Shown: positions 1 through 7,298, counted from the first letter of the stretch. The stretch is DNA of 9,774 nucleotides from Clostridia bacterium (GCA_017500745.1 JAFVYE010000061.1:1-9774), one strand, 5' to 3'. Notes: generated by a model from the letters alone, not told the origin. Numbers and translations are program-made.

Positions 1-859
1 ACAAACGGATCGTATGGCATTTTTCCACTCCTTTGAGCATGCGCTCTATTTGCATATTGAGTCCAAGATAGATGGTGTTTGACAACACACCTTCACCAAT
101 CTTTATGTCCATTTGGTTGTAGCTTTCAACCATTCTATTGTAGGTTGATTTCAACAAAAACGACAGTTCATCTGCATTTTTGGCAAGATAATCATCCTTG
201 TTTGTACATTTGCCCAAGTTGTTGACCACAACGTTGTAGCGTCCTTTTTTGCTGTCCTCTTCAACGTCATCAACTGCGTCAAGGAGATATATGAGTCTTC
301 CAAGATTGTATGTGAACAAGTCCACGTTGTCATCTGTGTTGACAAGGAGTTTTGTCATATCTCTCATGACAACTGCAGTGCAATCTGCCACCTCATCAAT
401 GTTGGCGCTGTTTGCCTTTTCAAGCTTGTTAAGGCGACCAAACTCCCTCTTCATCAGCTTGTCAACCTCGGGCATACGACGGGTTGCAGCACGCTTTCTG
501 AGGTGCAACCTCCACTTGATTGGAAGCCGTGATGCCTTGCCATCCGTGACGTCATCTGCCACGTTGTAATAGGTGAGGAGCACAGCAACGTCTGCCGCCT
601 TCAAGGACAACTCGTCCACCTCAATCATAGGTTTCTTTTTGCCATTGAGGAAGCACACCTTCCTTTCAATCTTTGGATCAACTCCCGCAATTGAGTGCAG
701 AAGCACGCTGTAAAAGGTCACGTCATAGTTGGTGCAAAGACGTGTAAGAGGACCGCCTGTCTTGCCAAGGGCTCTGCACAATCCGCAGTAATACCCCTGA
801 AAGACGTTGAAGTCCTTTATATACATATTGTTTTTGTCGGGTATGACGTAGCCAAACAT
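1..859 (-). CDS. DUF5685 family protein, C-terminus cut by window edge
   Basis: Reading the minus strand from ATG at 859-857 gives 286 codons with no stop before the window edge, so the C-terminus is missing. The start MFGYVIPDK, the motif YYCGLCRALG (residues 23-32, C25 and C28) and the later segment TYNLGRLIYLLDAVDD (183-198) match what I know of the uncharacterised DUF5685 family. The protein is probably cytosolic: I see no signal peptide or membrane segment. Two acidic motifs stand out, DDVTD at 102-106 and DAVDDVEED at 194-202 followed by KKGRYN; they resemble the metal-diphosphate binding motifs of squalene/phytoene synthases (see findings), but this is inference. The start lies 5 bases after the trpS stop with no good Shine-Dalgarno sequence, so translation is probably coupled to trpS. 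It would be the last visible gene of the operon starting near 3811. Function unknown. Confidence 0.85.
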   Translation of the reverse strand, partial: MFGYVIPDKNNMYIKDFNVFQGYYCGLCRALGKTGGPLTRLCTNYDVTFYSVLLHSIAGVDPKIERKVCFLNGKKKPMIEVDELSLKAADVAVLLTYYNVADDVTDGKASRLPIKWRLHLRKRAATRRMPEVDKLMKREFGRLNKLEKANSANIDEVADCTAVVMRDMTKLLVNTDDNVDLFTYNLGRLIYLLDAVDDVEEDSKKGRYNVVVNNLGKCTNKDDYLAKNADELSFLLKSTYNRMVESYNQMDIKIGEGVLSNTIYLGLNMQIERMLKGVEKCHTIRL

Positions 860-864
860 AACAC

Positions 865-1887
865 TTAGGGTTGGACAAATCCCACCTTGCGATAGACCTT
901 TGACAAGGTTTTGTTTGCAAGGTATGAAGCAGTTGATGCGCCCTTTTTCATGATCTCGCCAAGATAGTCCTTGTTCTTCATATAATAGTCGTACTTTTCT
1001 TGTATGGGCTTCAAGTGCTCCACAACACATTCGCCGACCTTGATTTTGAAGTCTGCGTATGACGCTCCTTCAAACTCCTTTTCGGCCTCCTCAATGGTTG
1101 TGCCGTTGAACACGGAGTAGATGGTTAGCAAATTGCTGATGCCGGGCTTATCTTCTCTGAACACGATGTCGTGGTCACAGTCTGTGACTGCACGCTTAAA
1201 CTTGCGCATGACGGTGTCTGCATCGTCAAGAAGGAACACAACACCCCCTGCGTTGTCGTCTGTCTTGCCCATCTTGGCTGTGGGATCAAGGAGATTTGCA
1301 ATCTTTGCCCCTTGCTTGGGGAAGATGCCGTCTGGCACCACAAAGGTGGGAGAATACTTTGAGTTGAAGCGTTGTGCAATGTCTCTTGCAAGTTCAAGAT
1401 GTTGCTTTTGGTCCTTGCCGATGGGCACGTAATCCGTTTGATAAAGGAGGATGTCTGCCGCCATCAAAGTAGGATATGCAAAGAGTCCAAGATTGATGTT
1501 TTCGGGATGTTTCAAACTCTTGTCCTTGAATTGAGTCATACGGCTTGCCTCGCCAAATTGCGTATAGCAGTTGAGCACCCATGCAAGTTCTGCATGTTGA
1601 GGCACGTGGGACTGAACAAAGAGCACGCTCTTTTCAGGATCAAGACCAATGGCAAGGAACAATGCCATAAAGTCATAAGTGCGCTTGCGAAGATCTGCAG
1701 GCACGTTGTCCACGGTAATAGAGTGCATATCTGCAACCGTGTAGATGCATCTGTATTCATCTTGCAGGCGAATCATATTTTTGAGTGCGCCAATATAGTT
1801 GCCCAGTTGCAAATCGCCGGTGGGTTTCAGCGCGCTGTAAACAATCTTGTTTGACTGAATAGGGGTTTTATCTTGCATATTTTCCAT
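865..1887 (-). CDS. trpS: Tryptophanyl-tRNA synthetase
   Basis: This class I aminoacyl-tRNA synthetase charges tRNA-Trp with tryptophan in the cytosol. The 340 residues are the normal bacterial length. The HIGH-type signature is TGDLQLGNYIGAL (23-35). The tryptophan-pocket region includes AYPTLMAADILLYQTD (137-152) followed by VPIGKDQKQHLELARD (154-169), both highly typical of TrpRS. The KMSKS-type signature reads KMGKT (205-209), an unusual spelling. The reading frame is open to 1923, but I place the start at the ATG at 1887 because AGAGG sits 5 bases before it, the frame upstream overlaps thrC, and the length then fits the family. It begins 1 base after the thrC stop and sits inside an operon, so there is no room for the T-box leader that often controls trpS. 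Regulation is therefore probably shared with the operon. Confidence 0.95.
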   Translation of the reverse strand: MENMQDKTPIQSNKIVYSALKPTGDLQLGNYIGALKNMIRLQDEYRCIYTVADMHSITVDNVPADLRKRTYDFMALFLAIGLDPEKSVLFVQSHVPQHAELAWVLNCYTQFGEASRMTQFKDKSLKHPENINLGLFAYPTLMAADILLYQTDYVPIGKDQKQHLELARDIAQRFNSKYSPTFVVPDGIFPKQGAKIANLLDPTAKMGKTDDNAGGVVFLLDDADTVMRKFKRAVTDCDHDIVFREDKPGISNLLTIYSVFNGTTIEEAEKEFEGASYADFKIKVGECVVEHLKPIQEKYDYYMKNKDYLGEIMKKGASTASYLANKTLSKVYRKVGFVQP

Positions 1888-1888
1888 A

Positions 1889-3379
1889 TTAACCTCTTGT
1901 ATTGCCACTTTGAGCAAAGTCAAGGACTGCTTGCTTTGCCTCAGATTTTTCTATAACTTTGGTGTGAAGCACCTTTTTTTCGCTGAGATAATATATCTCT
2001 CCGGGACAGTCAAGACCACTTTCAAATTGCAGTTTGAGCATGGCTTTCAAGGGGTCCTTCTCCCTCTTGCCCGTGAGTCCTTCAAGGACGTCTGTTGCAA
2101 ACTTATATGGGCTTGCCGTGGACACAATGATGGTGGTTGTGTCGTCATCGGTGTCAATTGAGTAGTCGTTGTACACACTGCCTGCAACTGCTGTGTGAGG
2201 GTCAAAGGTGACGTCATCAAGGTCAAAGTAGTTGAAGATTGCTTCCTTGGTTTCTGTCTCGTCTGCCCAGCCCGCCTCAAAGATGCTGTTGTCAAGAAGA
2301 TCCTTGTCAAAGCTGAACTCACCCTTCTCTTTCAAGTCATTGTACAATCTTGTTATGAGGGCGCTGTCCCGTCCACAAAGCTCATACAAAAGTCTTTCAA
2401 GATTGGAGGATACCAAGATGTCCATTGAGGGGGAAGCCGTCTTGTAAAAGTCACGCTTCACAGAATATACACCGCTGGCAAAGAAATCCACCAGCACGTT
2501 GTTTGCGTTGGATGCCACAATAAGTTTGTTGACAGGAAGCCCCATCTTATACGCATAGTATCCTGCAAGGACGTTGCCAAAGTTGCCTGTGGGCACCACA
2601 AAGTTGATTTTGTCGCCGTACTCAATTTCCCCACTTGCCACAAGGTCCACGTAGGATGAAACGTAGTAAGCAATTTGAGGGGCAAGTCTGCCCCAGTTTA
2701 TTGAGTTGGCAGAGGACATTGCTCTTTTGGACTCTTTGAGGGTGCTTATGACCTCGTTGTCACAAAAGATTTCCTTGACTGCCCTTTGTGCGTCATCAAA
2801 GTTGCCCTTGATGCCCACCACAGACAAGTTGCCACCTTCTTGAGTGACCATTTGGAGCTTTTGCATTTTGCTTACGCCCTTGTCTGGGAAAAACACCAAA
2901 ATCTCACTGCCGTCAACGTCCTTGAATCCCTCAAGGGCTGCCTTGCCTGTGTCGCCACTGGTGGCCACAAGGACAAGGGTTTTTTCATCAATGCCCAGCT
3001 TCTTTTTGGACGCAACCATAAGATGAGGGAGCAAAGTGAGGGCCATATCCTTAAAGGCAAAGGTAGGACCGTGCCACAGCTCCATCACAAAAAGGTTGTC
3101 CTCAATTTTGACTACGGGGCAAGGATCTCCGTCAAAGCGGGAATAGGCCTTTTGGGCGTAGCCCAACAGCTCGTTTTCGTCAAACTCGTCCATGTAAAGA
3201 GCAAGGATTTTGGCAACTCTTTCGGGATATGAAAGCTCGGCAAGCATATCCACAAACTGGCCGTCTATTGTTGGAAAAGACGACGGAACAAACAGTCCGC
3301 CGTCGCTTGCAATGCCCTTTACTATGGTTTCAGATGCAGAATAGGTTTCCCCTCCGCCTCTGGTGCTGACGTATTTCAT
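1889..3379 (-). CDS. thrC: Threonine synthase
   Basis: This PLP-dependent enzyme converts O-phosphohomoserine to threonine and phosphate, the last step of threonine synthesis. The 496 residues fit the longer threonine synthase class with the N-terminal domain MKYVSTRGGGETYSASE. The PLP lysine is K110 in HGPTFAFKD (103-111). The substrate loop SGDTGKAALEGF is at 141-152, SANSINWGRLAPQ at 223-235, and the phosphate-binding GNFGN of PLP fold type II at 265-269. All key residues are present, so it should be active. No homoserine dehydrogenase or homoserine kinase gene lies nearby in the window. It starts 6 bases after the small P-loop gene and ends 1 base before trpS, indicating one transcript. 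The Shine-Dalgarno sequence is weak, consistent with coupling to the gene upstream. Confidence 0.96.
   Translation of the reverse strand: MKYVSTRGGGETYSASETIVKGIASDGGLFVPSSFPTIDGQFVDMLAELSYPERVAKILALYMDEFDENELLGYAQKAYSRFDGDPCPVVKIEDNLFVMELWHGPTFAFKDMALTLLPHLMVASKKKLGIDEKTLVLVATSGDTGKAALEGFKDVDGSEILVFFPDKGVSKMQKLQMVTQEGGNLSVVGIKGNFDDAQRAVKEIFCDNEVISTLKESKRAMSSANSINWGRLAPQIAYYVSSYVDLVASGEIEYGDKINFVVPTGNFGNVLAGYYAYKMGLPVNKLIVASNANNVLVDFFASGVYSVKRDFYKTASPSMDILVSSNLERLLYELCGRDSALITRLYNDLKEKGEFSFDKDLLDNSIFEAGWADETETKEAIFNYFDLDDVTFDPHTAVAGSVYNDYSIDTDDDTTTIIVSTASPYKFATDVLEGLTGKREKDPLKAMLKLQFESGLDCPGEIYYLSEKKVLHTKVIEKSEAKQAVLDFAQSGNTRG
1893..1897 (-). promoter_or_regulatory. Ribosome-binding site that fixes the trpS start
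   Basis: On the minus strand AGAGG is followed by TTAAT and then ATG at 1887. It lies within the last codons of thrC. It supports the internal start of trpS rather than the longer frame opening at 1923. Confidence 0.65.
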
Positions 3380-3385
3380 ATTCTA

Positions 3386-3811
3386 TTAGCCCAAATATTT
3401 TTTGAGGAATTCAGGGCAAGCATCCTCGTCCTCGCTGACGGTGACAACAAATCTGGTGTCTGTCTTTTCTGCGATTTCTTGAAGGTCGCTGAAAAAGTGT
3501 TCCATCTCGTTGATGTGTCTGCCAAGCATGCGATGTGCACCGTCAAGATATGCCACTTCAATGTCGTGGTTGCCTGCAAGGACGCCATAGATGAATCCAA
3601 CCAACATATCCTCACGGATGTTTGCTTCGGTGCCACGTCTAAGATCGGTGGTGTTGAAGGTGCGGATTTGGTAGCGGAGTGAATACATATATCTGTCTGT
3701 ATCTGTCAAAAATACGATGTCACCCTTTGCAGTTTCAACGTTGTCGTTGGCACGATCAATGATTGCTTTTGTCTTGCCTGTTCCTTTTGTTCCTGTAATA
3801 AGTTCTATCAT
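3386..3811 (-). CDS. Small P-loop ATP-binding protein, unknown function
   Basis: This 141-residue protein begins with a beta strand and Walker A motif, MIELITGTKGTGKT (GTKGTGKT at 7-14). A likely Walker B is IEVAYLDGAH (84-93, D90), followed by a hydrophobic strand FVVTVS (121-126), so it looks like a minimal, complete P-loop NTPase core. I recognise it as a small protein widespread in Clostridia, often annotated only as an ATP-binding protein or loosely as PilT-like; the PilT label is not supported because the length and the specific PilT motifs are missing. I see no membrane segment. The start is firm: the ribosome site GAGGTG lies 5 bases before the ATG. It is the first gene of the tight run P-loop gene, thrC, trpS, DUF5685. 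The neighbours do not reveal a role. Confidence 0.85.
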   Translation of the reverse strand: MIELITGTKGTGKTKAIIDRANDNVETAKGDIVFLTDTDRYMYSLRYQIRTFNTTDLRRGTEANIREDMLVGFIYGVLAGNHDIEVAYLDGAHRMLGRHINEMEHFFSDLQEIAEKTDTRFVVTVSEDEDACPEFLKKYLG

Positions 3812-3828
3812 TTTTCACCTCTGATTAT

Positions 3829-3857
3829 ATTTTATAGAAAATATAACCGAAATTCAA
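3829..3857 (-). promoter_or_regulatory. Possible sigma-A promoter for the P-loop/thrC/trpS operon
   Basis: In the 58-base AT-rich gap after prfA the minus strand has TTGAAT (3857-3852), 17 bases, then TAAAAT (3834-3829). The -10 matches consensus at 5 of 6 and the -35 at 4 of 6. The predicted start would fall just before the ribosome-binding site, giving a very short leader. The region is so AT-rich that chance matches are likely; the operon could instead continue from prfA. Confidence 0.35.
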
Positions 3858-3869
3858 GCCCTAATTTGT

Positions 3870-4958
3870 TTATTCGTCTATGTTTTCAAGAAGTTTGTTT
3901 TGGACAGCGATTTGAAGTGCCGAAATCATCTCGTCCATGTCACCAAGCATAAACTTGTCAAGAGAGTAAAGAGTGAAACCAATGCGATGGTCCGTGACTC
4001 TGCCTTGAGGGAAGTTGTAGGTGCGGATACGCTCACTTCTATCCCCTGTGCCAACTTGAGCACGTCTTGCCTCTGCATATTCCTTGTCTGCTTGTGACTG
4101 GAAGTGGTCGTAAAGCCGTGACTTCATAACCTTCATTGCCTTTTCTCTGTTTTTGATTTGGCTTCTTTCATCTTGACACTCAACCACGATGCCTGTGGGG
4201 ATGTGTGTCATACGAATTGCAGATTCTGTTTTGTTGACGTGTTGTCCGCCTGCCCCTGAACTGCGATATGTGTCAATCTTGAGGTCCTTTTCTTCAATGA
4301 CAATTTCAACGTCCTCTGCCTCGGGGAGCACCGCCACCGTGACGGTTGAGGTGTGGATTCTGCCTTGTGACTCGGTTTCGGGCACTCTTTGAACACGGTG
4401 CACGCCACTTTCAAACTTCAACTTGCCGTATGCGCCCTTGCCTGTGATCATAAACACGGCTTCCTTGACGCCACCAAGTTCTGTCATGTTGAGGTTGATC
4501 TCCTCAACCTTCCATCTGTTGGCATCTGCGTAGTGATGATACATCTTCATAAGCTCGGTGCCAAACAAACTTGCTTCCTCACCACCTGCGCCACCACGAA
4601 TTTCTACGATGACGTTGTTGTCCTCATTGGGATCTTTGGGGAGGAGCGCAATCTTGAGGTTGTTTTCATCCTCATCAATGACGCCGTAAAGCCCGCTGAG
4701 TTCCTCTTTCAAGAGGTCTCGCATATCGGGATCAGTTTCAACTGCCAACTCCTTTTCGCAATCCTCAAACTGCTTTTTGTGTTGACGATAGACCTCGTAG
4801 CACTCAACAATGGGTGTAAGACCAGCCAGCTCCTTGCCAAGCTCTCTAAACTGCTTTTGGTCGGCAATGACTGAGCTTTGTGACAAGAGATCGCCAATTT
4901 CATTGTATCTATCCTTGATTTTGTCAAGTTTGAGAAGCATTCCAGCGGATATCTTCAT
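3870..4958 (-). CDS. prfA: Peptide chain release factor 1
   Basis: RF1 recognises UAA and UAG in the ribosomal A site and triggers release of the finished protein. The 362 residues are the normal length. The codon-reading tripeptide of the PxT type is PET (193-195) in RVPETESQGRIHTS, which marks RF1 rather than RF2 (SPF). The catalytic GGQ is at 237-239 in SSGAGGQHVNKTESAIR; its glutamine Q239 is the residue methylated by PrmC, encoded by the gene immediately upstream. The acidic motif GGAGGEEA is at 122-129. I chose the ATG at 4958 because GGAG precedes it by 8 bases; a second ATG six codons later has a weaker site. It follows the prmC fusion gene by 29 bases and is probably on the same transcript. 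Confidence 0.97.
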   Translation of the reverse strand: MKISAGMLLKLDKIKDRYNEIGDLLSQSSVIADQKQFRELGKELAGLTPIVECYEVYRQHKKQFEDCEKELAVETDPDMRDLLKEELSGLYGVIDEDENNLKIALLPKDPNEDNNVIVEIRGGAGGEEASLFGTELMKMYHHYADANRWKVEEINLNMTELGGVKEAVFMITGKGAYGKLKFESGVHRVQRVPETESQGRIHTSTVTVAVLPEAEDVEIVIEEKDLKIDTYRSSGAGGQHVNKTESAIRMTHIPTGIVVECQDERSQIKNREKAMKVMKSRLYDHFQSQADKEYAEARRAQVGTGDRSERIRTYNFPQGRVTDHRIGFTLYSLDKFMLGDMDEMISALQIAVQNKLLENIDE

Positions 4959-4987
4959 AAAAATAACTCCGTATTGTTAAATCTATA

Positions 4988-6811
4988 TTAATTTCTTGTG
5001 ACAACGGCCATACGTTCTATTCCTTCAAGGTCCTTGAAGATTTCAACGCTGTATGCCGAGAATATTTCCTTTATTTGTTGTCCTTGACCTATGCCAAACT
5101 CAAGGAGCAAGGTTCCACCCTCGTTGAGATGATCAAGGTTCTTTGCGATTTCACGATAAAAATCAAGTCCGTCTGCGCCTCCGTCAAGAGCAAGGGTGGG
5201 CTCAAAGTCCTTGACCTTTTTGTCAAGGTCAATGACGTCTTTTGTGGGAATGTAGGGAGGATTTGACACAATGAGGTCAAAGCTTCCATCAACTGCCTTG
5301 AACATATCGCTCAAATAGCACTTGACTTTTGCTCCAGATGAAAGCACGTTTGCCTTGGCCACTTCAAGAGCGGGCACAGACACGTCGCTGGCACTCACCG
5401 TGGCAGAAGTGTTTTTTGCTATTGCAATTGCAATAGCACCACTGCCTGTGCAAAGGTCGTGACAAGAGGTGTATCCCTTCTCCTTGATGGCGTTGATTGC
5501 CTTTTCTGCAAGAAGTTCAGTTTCGGGACGAGGAATGAGCACTGCCTCGTTGACGGCAAGTCTAATGCCGTAAAACTCGGTGTTTCCAAGGGCATATTGC
5601 AAGGGCTTGCCCCCTGCCATCTTGTCTGCAATCTTCATTGCACTCTCATATTCGGTGGCTGTGAGATGGGATATTGCACCAAGTTCGCCACGCTTTTTGC
5701 CCGTGACTTCAACAAGAATCCAATCTATGTCGCTTTGATCAATGCCTTCCACCTTTGCTTCAATGCGTTTGCGTGCAACGGGAGTGGGCATCTTGATGTC
5801 AAACTTTGTTGTGGGCATATTGGGGTCAGCGTCAAGAGCAAGCACGGTTTTGAACGCTGTGATGCTCACCTCAAGCATATCGTCCGTGGGCTCTTTGGTT
5901 GTGAGCTTTTGGAGCCACATGCCCGGGGCGCGCAATATGCGTGCGGGAAGTGCGTCAAACTTGGCGAGGAACTTCAACAGCTCGTATGAAATGCCTGCCA
6001 CAATGGGCAAAAATATGAGCTTGCAAGGCATCTTGATGAGAGCGTTCAAAATGTTGTTGTCTGTGAGCCAACCAAGTTTTTCAAGCCCCCAGTTGACAAG
6101 AGTGAACACAAGGATGCTTACTGCCACCACCAAAAAAGTGAAGGTTGTGCCACAACGGCTGTGCTGAGTGGACATGGTGCGTGCGTTTTCAACGGTGAGT
6201 TCAAGGCCATGTTCAAAGCAACTGATGACCTTGTGCTCTGCGCCGTGATACATAAACACACGTCTGATGTCCTTCATCAAGCTGACAATGAGTATGTACG
6301 ATATAAAAATGCAAAGCATAATGCCACCCTCAATCAAGCTGTAAAAAAGACTTGAAAGGGAGTGGTCTGCAAGAGCGGGAATTCTGAAAAGAAGTCCCGT
6401 GAGGAAGTTGGGCAAAAACACAAAAATGCCAACGGCAAGCAATACGCCAAGGACAAGTGAAAATCCCATGATTATGTTCATGGGGTTGATCTTGAACTTT
6501 TCTGCCACCTTTTTTTCAAACTTGCTGGGCTCGGCAAAGTCGCCGTAAACCTCGGCAGAGCGCATAAGAATGCCCATGCCATCATAGAGCTGGCTGACCA
6601 AATTTACGATGCCACGGATGAAAGGAACACGGGTTATTTTGCTCCTTTCCTTGATGCTTTTGATACGTTTGCTTTCAACTGTAATCTCGCCAGTTTCGGT
6701 GCGTACTGCCGTTGCAATGGCAGTTGCGCCCTTCATCATGACACCTTCAAGGACGGCTTGACCGCCAATTGAAGTCCTCTTTACAGCGCAATTTTTTTTG
6801 TTTTTTGCCAT
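4988..6811 (-). CDS. prmC: DUF1385 membrane domain fused to release factor glutamine methyltransferase PrmC
   Basis: One uninterrupted frame of 607 residues joins two families. Residues about 12-320 are DUF1385: the start IGGQAVLEGVMMKG (15-28), the conserved FMYHGAEHKVISCFEHG (186-202), STQHSRCGTTF (214-224), and membrane segments near 112-143, 157-180, 222-243 and 262-282. Residues about 340-607 are PrmC, which methylates the GGQ glutamine of release factors using S-adenosylmethionine: GKPLQYALGNTEFYG (401-415), IPRPETELL (426-434), the cofactor motif DLCTGSGAIAIAIA (452-465) and the catalytic NPPY (517-520). All PrmC key motifs are intact. DUF1385 has no established function that I know of. 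The fusion should tether the methyltransferase to the membrane. The start has AGAGG 5 bases upstream, and prfA, the substrate gene, follows after 29 bases. Separate DUF1385 and prmC genes in this order are common in Bacillota. Confidence 0.93.
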   Translation of the reverse strand: MAKNKKNCAVKRTSIGGQAVLEGVMMKGATAIATAVRTETGEITVESKRIKSIKERSKITRVPFIRGIVNLVSQLYDGMGILMRSAEVYGDFAEPSKFEKKVAEKFKINPMNIIMGFSLVLGVLLAVGIFVFLPNFLTGLLFRIPALADHSLSSLFYSLIEGGIMLCIFISYILIVSLMKDIRRVFMYHGAEHKVISCFEHGLELTVENARTMSTQHSRCGTTFTFLVVAVSILVFTLVNWGLEKLGWLTDNNILNALIKMPCKLIFLPIVAGISYELLKFLAKFDALPARILRAPGMWLQKLTTKEPTDDMLEVSITAFKTVLALDADPNMPTTKFDIKMPTPVARKRIEAKVEGIDQSDIDWILVEVTGKKRGELGAISHLTATEYESAMKIADKMAGGKPLQYALGNTEFYGIRLAVNEAVLIPRPETELLAEKAINAIKEKGYTSCHDLCTGSGAIAIAIAKNTSATVSASDVSVPALEVAKANVLSSGAKVKCYLSDMFKAVDGSFDLIVSNPPYIPTKDVIDLDKKVKDFEPTLALDGGADGLDFYREIAKNLDHLNEGGTLLLEFGIGQGQQIKEIFSAYSVEIFKDLEGIERMAVVTRN

Positions 6812-6820
6812 ATTTCCTCT

Positions 6821-6857
6821 AAAAAAAGCAAAATGCAGTCATTTGGTGACTGCATTT
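6821..6857 (-). terminator. Intrinsic terminator or attenuator between rpmE and the DUF1385-prmC gene
   Basis: A perfect 11-base inverted repeat (6831-6841 and 6847-6857) with a 5-base loop lies 8 bases after the rpmE stop. On the minus strand it is followed by GC... rather TGC and then seven T (6827-6821), the usual form of a Rho-independent terminator. There is no comparable T-run on the plus strand, so it acts on rpmE transcription. The T-run ends only 3 bases before the ribosome-binding site of the next gene, so transcription of the downstream genes probably depends on partial read-through, unless there is a promoter I did not see. Confidence 0.8.
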
Positions 6858-6865
6858 CTTCCAAA

Positions 6866-7072
6866 CTAATTGAGATTGTATCTCTTCTTGAACTTATCAA
6901 CACGGCCACCGGTGTCAACAAGCTTTTGCTTGCCGGTGAAGTAAGGGTGACACTTTGAGCAGATTTCAACTCTAAGTTCGTCGCACTTCTTTGTTGTGCC
7001 TGTTTGGAAGGTGTGTCCGCAAGCGCAGATAACGTTTACGGTGTGGTAATCGGGATGAATACCTTGTTTCAT
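6866..7072 (-). CDS. rpmE: Ribosomal protein L31 (bL31), zinc-binding type
   Basis: bL31 is a small protein of the large ribosomal subunit that bridges the central protuberance to the small subunit. The 68 residues, the start MKQGIHPDYH and the C-terminal GGRVDKFKKRY are diagnostic. The zinc ligands are present: C16 and C18 (ICACGH) and C38 and C41 (ICSKCHPYFTGKQK), which marks the C+ form rather than the zinc-free YkgM/RpmE2 form. AGGAG lies 8 bases before the ATG. It is transcribed from the promoter at 7149-7176, with a leader of about 70 bases, and is followed by a terminator, so it is largely a single-gene unit at the head of the prmC-prfA cluster. Confidence 0.97.
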   Translation of the reverse strand: MKQGIHPDYHTVNVICACGHTFQTGTTKKCDELRVEICSKCHPYFTGKQKLVDTGGRVDKFKKRYNLN

Positions 7073-7142
7073 GTTCAGTTCTCCTGATAGTGATTTTTAC
7101 ACCCACACGCGCCAATGTGTTTACGCGTATATGACATAAAGT
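7073..7142 (-). promoter_or_regulatory. rpmE 5' leader, possible autoregulatory ribosomal-protein leader
   Basis: The predicted untranslated leader is about 70 bases. It can form a 7-bp stem, AUACGCG pairing with CGCGUGU, around a 12-base loop, ahead of the AGGAG ribosome site. Ribosomal protein genes of Bacillota often carry leaders that bind their own product, and L31 leaders have been proposed in several phyla. I cannot confirm a match to a known L31 leader model from memory; a structured but unrelated leader is possible. Confidence 0.35.
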
Positions 7143-7148
7143 TTCTTT

Positions 7149-7176
7149 ATTATAACACAAATCAAAATTTAGTCAA
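7149..7176 (-). promoter_or_regulatory. Promoter of rpmE (sigma-A type, extended -10)
   Basis: On the minus strand TTGACT (7176-7171) is followed by 16 bases and TATAAT (7154-7149). The TG of an extended -10 stands one base before TATAAT. The -10 is perfect and the -35 matches 5 of 6. Transcription should start near 7142. Confidence 0.8.
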
Positions 7177-7255
7177 GCAAATATAACCCCTTTTGCGCAC
7201 TTTTAATGGCCTATGCCTTGTCCACTCAAAAAAGTATTTATTTTTCTCCTCAGTA

Positions 7256-7284
7256 TTGACACTTGAATTTTGTAGGAGTATCAT
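7256..7284 (+). promoter_or_regulatory. Promoter of the FMN riboswitch / ribU transcript
   Basis: TTGACA at 7256-7261, a 17-base spacer, and TATCAT at 7279-7284. The -35 is perfect and the -10 matches 5 of 6. The predicted start near 7291 places the 5' end a few bases before the riboswitch. It is back to back with the rpmE promoter, with about 80 bases between the two -35 boxes. Confidence 0.8.
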
Positions 7285-7298
7285 TCTCTTACAAAACA

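Noticed and set aside
865..1923. T-box or trp leader control of trpS
   Set aside because: The gene begins 1 base after thrC, with no untranslated leader and no T-box sequence.
5459..5989. Plus-strand open frame of 176 codons opposite the prmC fusion, and similar frames opposite trpS, thrC and prfA
   Set aside because: They are antisense to well-supported genes, have no family likeness or credible ribosome sites, and are expected by chance opposite long genes with this codon use.
1..6811. Very frequent TCAAGG/CCTTGA words on both strands, which first look like a dispersed repeat
   Set aside because: They fall in many frames within good coding sequence and are mostly explained by preference for leucine CTT/TTG codons next to Glu, Asp or Lys codons. 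There is no fixed spacing or flanking conservation.
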